Shown piece after piece: positions 58,001 to 64,000 of a stretch of DNA of 64,000 nt. The notes beneath the pieces were generated by a model, which worked only from the letters and a program-made list of their open reading frames with translations, was not told where the DNA came from and ran no database searches. Made by a program: the position numbers and the translations under genes. Numbering within the stretch: the stretch's first letter is position 1; every line of letters starts with the position of its first letter. The stretch is from Klebsormidium nitens (taxonomy: Eukaryota > Streptophyta > Klebsormidiophyceae > Klebsormidiales > Klebsormidiaceae): contig DF237203.1 of the NCBI GenBank assembly GCA_000708835.1, forward strand, positions 10,730 through 74,729, given 5' to 3'.

Positions 58001-61000
58001 GCTGGAAAACACGTTCTCAACAAGAAAAAGGTCTATCGGGACCCCTCGATCGTCCGCCTTTGACGATCCGCAATGGCCCTTGCAGGCCAGCAAAGGCGGG
58101 GAGCCTTTCTGGCCGTCTCCGTGGGGCCAGGGTCGGCCGGGGTGGCACATCGAGTGCTCGGCGATGGCCAGCGACGTGATCGGGGACACGGTGGACATCC
58201 ACACGGGGGGCTTCGACCTCAAGTTCCCGCACCACGAGAACGAGCTGGCGCAGGCGGAGGCGCACTTCGGGTGCCATCAGTGGGTCAACTACTTCCTGCA
58301 CTCGGGGCACCTGCACATCGAGGGCCTCAAGATGTCCAAGTCGCTCAAGAACTTCGTCACCATCCGCAAGGTGAGGCATCTTGTGAACGCCCACGAGGCA
58401 GCTCGGACTAAGGATAAGCACATCAATCTTATTGGGACGTGCTCTTCGTTTGGCTCAGTGCTGTCCTTGTTTGACTTTCTTTCTAGGCTCTTGTCATGTA
58501 ACCTCAGAGCTCAGTCCCGGTTTAGGTCGTGCTCATCGTAGCCTTCGTCCCCGTTCTCTTCCGCAAGGTCGTTCTTCTCGTCGTCGCCCTCCAGAATCAA
58601 TTTCCCGTTGTGCTGCAGGCCCTGGAGCAGTATAGTGCGCGGCAGCTGCGGTTGCTGTTCGTGCTGTCGCAGTGGGACAAGCCGATGAACTACGGGGACG
58701 ACGCCATGCGTGACGCGCTGTCCAAGGAGCGGGACCTCCGGACCTTCTTCCAGAACGTGCAAGTCGCACTGCGGGAGGTGCCCCCGCCCGCCGAGGCGGA
58801 CCAGCGCTGGGGCGCCGACGAGAAGGAGATGCAGACAAGCATCGAGGAGGCAGAAGACGAGGTGAGGAGGGTGCAGGGTTGTGCGATTGGGCCATTTTAC
58901 AAACACGCATGGACAAAGAGTCGGCGGTTGAGCATTCACGCCCTTCGGCCTTGACGAAGGCAGTGCTCATTAAGATAAGGTGCTTGTGAACGGTGCCTCA
59001 TCGTAAGCTTCTCGTAACCATGTACTGATAGAATGAGAGCCAGCTTCGTCTGGGCTTCCTTCAACGAAAGAATTCAGCAACACGGCCAACTGTTTCAAAT
59101 GCCTACACGATTCGTCGTACGTCTGACAGATCGGCCGTAATCGATGCAGGTGAGGGCGAGGTTGGAGGACAACTTCGATACGCCGGGGGCGATGAGTGCG
59201 CTGGACAAGCTCATGTCCGCTGTGAATAAGTACCTCAGAAAAGCGCAGCCAGGAAAAGTGCGTGCATTCCTACTCAAAGACGCAGCGCTGCTGGTCGAGC
59301 GGATACTCTACGTGTTTGGTGAGAAGTGTTCTCTCTCTGAGATTTCAACTCTGTTCTTGAGAAGTGCTGTTGCTCAAGTTCCTAACCGCTTTCTCTGACA
59401 CGTTTCTACCAACGTGAAGCTTGAAGAAACTCGTTGTTGTGGGGAAACGTTGGAGCGACTTCACGATGGTCCTTTAATAGAAGGCTTTGAAAACTTTCTC
59501 GTCGGTGCTGGTCTGGTCTTTTCAGAGTCACCAATCAAGAATCAATCGTCCGTACAGAGTGCAAGGGGCCATTGAAAGTATTCCCTGCGTGTTAGCCTAT
59601 ACTGCTCGTGCGCTTATGAGCCACTTGCTGAGCGCTTGCGTGCTTGTTGCAGGCCTGACCACGGATCAAGAATCGTTGAGCCTAGATTCAGAGGCGGCCG
59701 GCGCAGGCGCCTCAAAAGAGCAGCTCCTGGAACCGTACCTCAACGCGTTTGCGGCCTTCAGGGACGACATCAGAAGCGCGGCCAGGGAGGGCAAGTCGAA
59801 GGTGAACGCCGTTTGGCACTGTCACTCATCTTTTCACGCGACGAACAGCGGGTCTAGCTGGTTGCAAGAGCAAAGAAATCGGCGATGGTCGCCTTATTCC
59901 TTGCCAGAGCTCGAACGAAGTCAGCAACTGTTGGGGCGTTGCGTGCCTCAGCCCTTTTCGACCTTCCAACCAAGCTCCTTATGCAAGGCGGAGATGGAAG
60001 GAAGTAAAGCCCTTAGGTAAAGTAAAGCCACGCATCGCGTACCTGTTTCCCTGACTGGGATGCGGGGATGAGCATTCTTGTTGCCTGGTGCAGGAGACAA
60101 TCTTGCAAGCTTGCGACCAGGTCCGAGACGAGACAATGGTGGACCTGGGGGTGCGGCTCGAGGTAGGTTACACTCTACGACCGCAGCAGTCGACCTCGAG
60201 TGGGCGGGGCTGGTGCGGTGTTCCTTTTTTGCAAGATGCCCCATGATTTGCTTGCCCGCCGTTTGCAAAAGGCCTTGTTTACGTACTCAAACTTTGCCAT
60301 CCGAAGTGTCTCAAATCGCGGCTGTGTGGGCTGCTTGTTCTTCGGAACCCGTAATTACTGCAATCAACCTCTACTTGCACGTCAATTACTCGCCGTTGAA
60401 TCTACGGAGTCGTGTGCTGTGCCCAGGACCGTGTGGATGCGCCCTCGGTGTGGAAACTGGACGACCCCGAGACGATGCGAAAAGAGCGGGACGCTAAGAA
60501 GGAGGCGGCCGACGCCGCGGCCAAGCAAAAGTTGGAACGGAAGCGAGACAGCAAGGTAACTACCCTCCTTCGAGAGAGGGAGGTTGTTGTACCTTGCGAG
60601 TGTGCACTGCTTCAGTCCACCCCTCTTTGGGGTCGACACATGGAGGTCAACTCCGCAACTTCTTCGTATTTGGGGCCCTGGTAGCGATCGGCCCCATCGC
60701 CAGCGGGGAAGAAGCACGAACAATCATGTGTGCGGCCCTGCTTGCTGATTGATTGTAAACTCCCTTGGGGAGAAGCACGAGCAGTCCGAAGGTGCTGCGA
60801 CCTGGATGCGTGCTGACGTGTTCAATTCCGTGGCTGCAGAAAAAAGACATCGAGAAATGGACGAAGGCGTCCGTACCACCCGAGGGGCTGTTCCGGAACG
60901 CCAGGGATGCGCAAGGCCAGCCCAAGTACAGTGCGTTCAACGACGAGGGGGTGCCAACGCATGATGCCGCGGGCAAGGAGCTCAGCACAAGTGCACGGAA

Positions 61001-61351
61001 GGTAAGCACAGCCTGATTGCTTGTCGAGGAGCCGGCAGTTGCTCTGGGCCCTTTCTTCTCGTTCGAAGGTCAAGGCCTTCTTTCAGTGCGCTGTTGATGG
61101 CAATCTTTGTTTTCCTGCTCTTCTACGGGTTGTCATTGCTTTTTGGCCGCTCGTCTCGAATGCTTCAGAGTTTGCGTCCGCATAATTGGTTCTGGTTGGA
61201 ATGTCTGCAGGGGGCCGAGAAGGACATGAGCAAGGCGAGAAGGGGCTTCCAGGAGTACGAGAAAAAGGAGAAAGAACAGCCTGGATTCTTAGCAGCGCTG
61301 CAGGAAGAAGTCAAAGAGTTGATTGACCAGATTCAGAAACTCTCCCGGTAG
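55089..61351 (+). CDS. CARS: Cysteinyl-tRNA synthetase, eukaryotic type
   Basis: Class I enzyme charging tRNA-Cys. Seventeen exons: 55089-55227, 55455-55552, 55741-55866, 56044-56100, 56273-56356, 56517-56597, 56820-57025, 57198-57272, 57561-57786, 58086-58370, 58619-58861, 59150-59318, 59653-59801, 60094-60162, 60427-60555, 60840-61001, 61211-61351; 812 residues. The HIGH-type signature is [20 protein letters not shown] (HVGH), followed by [17 protein letters not shown]. The zinc/adenylate region includes [19 protein letters not shown] and [18 protein letters not shown], and the KMSKS loop is [17 protein letters not shown]. Between HIGH and KMSKS lies the large insertion of cytosolic eukaryotic enzymes (56820-57272). 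The C-terminus is charged and Lys/Glu-rich. There is no transit peptide, so a cytosolic location is likely. Confidence 0.95.
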
Positions 61352-62423
61352 GTAATCCGTTCTTTAATCAGGCGTCCTGTCTTGAGGTGCTCTACAAACT
61401 AAATTGTGTTTGCTAGACTGGTGCTAACAAGGTTTCCTAAGCAAGTTGTCAGAGGCCATGCACTGAAGTAGTGTGGCGCGAACCCTCTCAGAAAAAGTAT
61501 TCCCTGTAGTCATTCGACATCAGTCAGAGACAGGCACTTGCACTTGAACGTGTCCATTACAAAGTCCTAGTAAGGTCTCCCATGGGAAGCCGGGTACAAG
61601 GGCATTGGTTTTGTATCATGCATCCGCGAAAGCTTCATGCATTTGAGGAACCTCACACCGTTCGGCAAAACCTGGGCATTTGCGCGCATGTAGCCAAGGC
61701 AATTTTCCAAACCGTCGTTGAAATTGGTACAAAACTTATTGTTCGCAATGTTGCATTTTGGTCTGGCTACTTAGGCACTCTGGCTCGTTCGACTGGGACC
61801 TGACTAGACACACACGAGGCCTATCCTTCAGTGCCAGTGGCCGCCATGCTGTATGGTACAACCGGCCGCATCACATCCGTGTTGTGTTCAGTACGATCAC
61901 TTGCAAGTTTTTGAGGATACGCACCTGGCTTTGGTGCTGCGTTGTCGATCGATGCCGCCATGCTTGGAATGAAAAGCAATACTCAACAGCACAACATTGG
62001 ATGTAAGCACATGTACATGCGGTATTCCAGTTAGAAAGCCGCCCGCGGGTCACATGCATGCCGGGAACATCGTGCCAATGGTGCTCACAAGTTCAAGCTG
62101 TTCATGGTGGTCGGGATATTGCTATACGATTAGGGTTTGGAGTGGGGGCTCCCCGGATACTTATCACCGGGTGCTAGGCTCCCCACCAGCACGCTGAGAG
62201 CGCCACCCGGTCAGGAAACCTACCGGGTGCGATACGCAGGGACTCTCGAGCGCTTGATTGCTGCAAACATCACTACGACAGCTGCCGGAAGCTACAAGAT
62301 ACTCCTCCCCGCGCCTTGCTGATAAAATTCCCTGCTCCAGATTCATGGCATTGTACCGCAAGTACTGGACCACTCGGCTAGAGGCGGCCTTATCATGTAC
62401 CAAGACTATCTAGGGCCTTGATT
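61352..62423. other. Intergenic region between CysRS and the six-hairpin gene
   Basis: 1.07 kb holding the CysRS 3' untranslated region and the upstream region of the next plus-strand gene. A telo-box-like TTAGGGTTT is at 62130-62138, about 290 bp before the proposed start. No coding exon is supported. Confidence 0.45.
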
Positions 62424-64000
62424 ATGTGGTGGTGAGGGCGGGGACTCTGCATCGCATCACAGACAGTAACAGACACTTTAAGTTGATGCAGCTCGGTGGC
62501 AGCATTGTGCATCGCAATTGTCCATTGGCTTGTCCTCCTACTTCTTATTCCACTCCAAATGGCAGGCGCACAGGCTTTCCCGCGACAGCCCCAGAGCTGG
62601 ACTCCTCCAGCAGCGATACTGGATGGCATTGACATCTTCCTGATGCAGCAGGCGTCGCAGTTTGTGCTTTCGGGCCCACGCTATGTCACCACCTACAGAG
62701 TCCCGGCAGAGCAGGGCAACATGGCCTTCAGGGCAGACACCTACGACACTGCAATTGCGGCGATCTATCTCCTGGAGAGGTGAGGCGCAGAGTTGTGCTT
62801 TTGCCAATTGAGTTTGATAGTGCAACCACCTAGTGCAACGTGGCATCATTTTGAGGATGGGCTATGCTCTGGAACTATGTGCTTCCAGACCTGTTATTTC
62901 TCTAGCCAAGAGCAAATCTATTCTTGTAGGGCACCTTCTATTGGGAACAGGCCATCCATGTCAATCACCACAGTGGTTCTCCAGCAACATTTTCCAATTA
63001 ACTCTGATAGCTGGGTGTCAAACCTTGATCCCTCTTCCTCTGCAGGAAGCAGGTGGCGCTTGCAACGAATCTGGTGGACGGTCTGTATGCCGCCATGATG
63101 CATGACCCTGTCGGAGATGGGCGCATTGTGGCAGCAACATGGGCCAATTCACTCCTGGGGTATGTACTCCTTGCTGCATCGCCCAGAAACGAACGGGATA
63201 TTGCGAAATCATTGCTTCTGACTAAGGCAATTTCAAATTAGGTTTGGCACCTCCTTTTATGTTTCTCGCATTCAAATAGTCGCATCAGCTTTCAGCACCT
63301 AAAGCAGGTGGCAGACTCTTCTTTTAATGAAGGATGGGCTAAAGGCCAAACCCACCAAGCTTAAGGTAGTCCATCGTGATAAGACAACCCTTTAGCCAAT
63401 TTGTTGGCGCAATGGTGCCTGCCTCAGTCGTGGCCTTTCCTTCACTGCTGAGAGGCCCCTACTTGAGGCCACCACCTAAAGCATGAGACCTTCTTGAATC
63501 GAGTGCAGGCAAGGTGGCGACTTCAGCACGACCATCTTTCCCGGGGCAGGCCTTTCGGACACAGGCAACATGTGCTGGGCTGCCATTGCCATGGCCAGAG
63601 CGTTCCACTACACAGGGCGTGCACACTACCTGCACGGGGCGCGCACGATTGGAGACTGGGTGGTCAAACATACTGCAGTGAGGCGGCAGACCAATAGATG
63701 CACCACACTGTCTTGATTGCTGCAACACTTGGTAGTTAACAGCTCTAATCTTTGAAAATTAAAAAAGGAGCAGTGGTGATCTTTGTCATGGCTTCACTTA
63801 AGTAACCAATGAGATAGTCTGGACTCGTCAGACAGATGTTTTTGTTTCGTTCGTTGTCAGCCAAGTCCTTCTGTTGACACTGAGTGCAAATACTTTGTCT
63901 CCAAACCAGCTGGCTCGATCATTCTGGTCACGGAGGAGCATTCATCGTTTTGCTCTCTTGGTGAACGGATCGGATATCCCTTGATCGTCTACGAAGCATC
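62424..64000 (+). CDS. Secreted six-hairpin glycosidase-like protein, partial (runs off right edge)
   Basis: Supported exons: 62492-62779, 63046-63159, 63509-63677, joined in phase; later exons lie beyond or near the edge. An 8-nt first exon (ATG TGG TG, 62424-62431) with a 60-nt intron would complete a signal peptide ending in LLLLIPLQMAGAQA; ATG 62559 is the alternative start but would cut that hydrophobic segment. The mature part shows helices spaced as in (alpha/alpha)6 barrels: NMAFRADTYDTAIAAIYLLE, VALATNLVDGLYAAMMHD, RIVAATWANSLLG, then DTGNMCWAAIAMARAFHYTG and YLHGARTIGDWVVKH. This resembles bacterial-like six-hairpin glycosidases; the exact family and substrate are not clear and catalytic acids cannot be assigned. 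The stretch after 63861 is open but fits the fold poorly. Confidence 0.6.

Noticed and set aside
63861-64000. Open frame at the right edge after a CAG acceptor
   Set aside because: It is phase-compatible with the six-hairpin gene but its sequence does not look like the next barrel helices, so it is only mentioned, not called as an exon.

Overview
The window is eukaryotic nuclear DNA from the green plant lineage. The genes are split into many short exons by GT-AG introns. Plastid-type functions (pheophytinase, a chloroplast CcdA, the bimodular thiamin-phosphate phosphatase TH2, a PPR protein) sit beside general eukaryotic ones. AAACCCTA telo-boxes lie in gene-starting intergenic regions. About one gene per 5 kb, GC-rich conserved exons and a LINE fragment fit a compact green-algal genome. 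A trebouxiophyte such as Coccomyxa or a streptophyte alga such as Klebsormidium are both possible; I cannot name the species. All exon models were built by eye from reading-frame continuity, splice sites and remembered family conservation, with no transcript evidence.

Layout. 1-1429: LINE reverse transcriptase, minus strand, cut by the left edge and 5' truncated. 2112-4689 (-): LAG1-type ceramide synthase. 5055-9257 (+): intron-rich P-class PPR protein. 11313-13653 (-): chloroplast CcdA. 14391-19326 (+): glutamine-dependent NAD synthetase. 20268-22552 (-): MnmA/TRMU tRNA 2-thiouridylase. 22619-23276 (-): small PKR1-like membrane protein, whose stop is 66 nt before the MnmA ATG. 23719-25901 (+): unknown helical protein. 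27013-29355 (-): choline/ethanolamine kinase. 30217-33090 (+): nucleotide-sugar transporter. 34725-34943 (-): organellar ribosomal protein bL36. 35227-38820 (+): RPI4-like ribose-5-phosphate isomerase, with a 331-bp inverted-repeat element in intron 5. 40754-44796 (-): TH2. 45558-48865 (+): pheophytinase. 49838-54330 (-): importin alpha-9. 55089-61351 (+): cysteinyl-tRNA synthetase. 62424 to the right edge (+): secreted six-hairpin glycosidase-like protein, partial.

The genes mostly alternate in strand. This gives divergent pairs with short shared upstream regions (LAG1/PPR, CcdA/NAD synthetase, PKR1/unknown, bL36/RPI4, importin/CysRS) and convergent pairs with longer, AT-richer tails. There is no common pathway. 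Several products do act in organelles: the thiolation enzyme, bL36, CcdA, pheophytinase and probably the PPR protein. I found no rRNA, convincing tRNA or CRISPR. The observations most worth following are the candidate dicistronic PKR1-MnmA pair, the TH2 gene with a shortened TenA half and long extra segments, the isomerase lacking the canonical catalytic lysine, the unknown gene at 23719, and the intronic inverted-repeat element.
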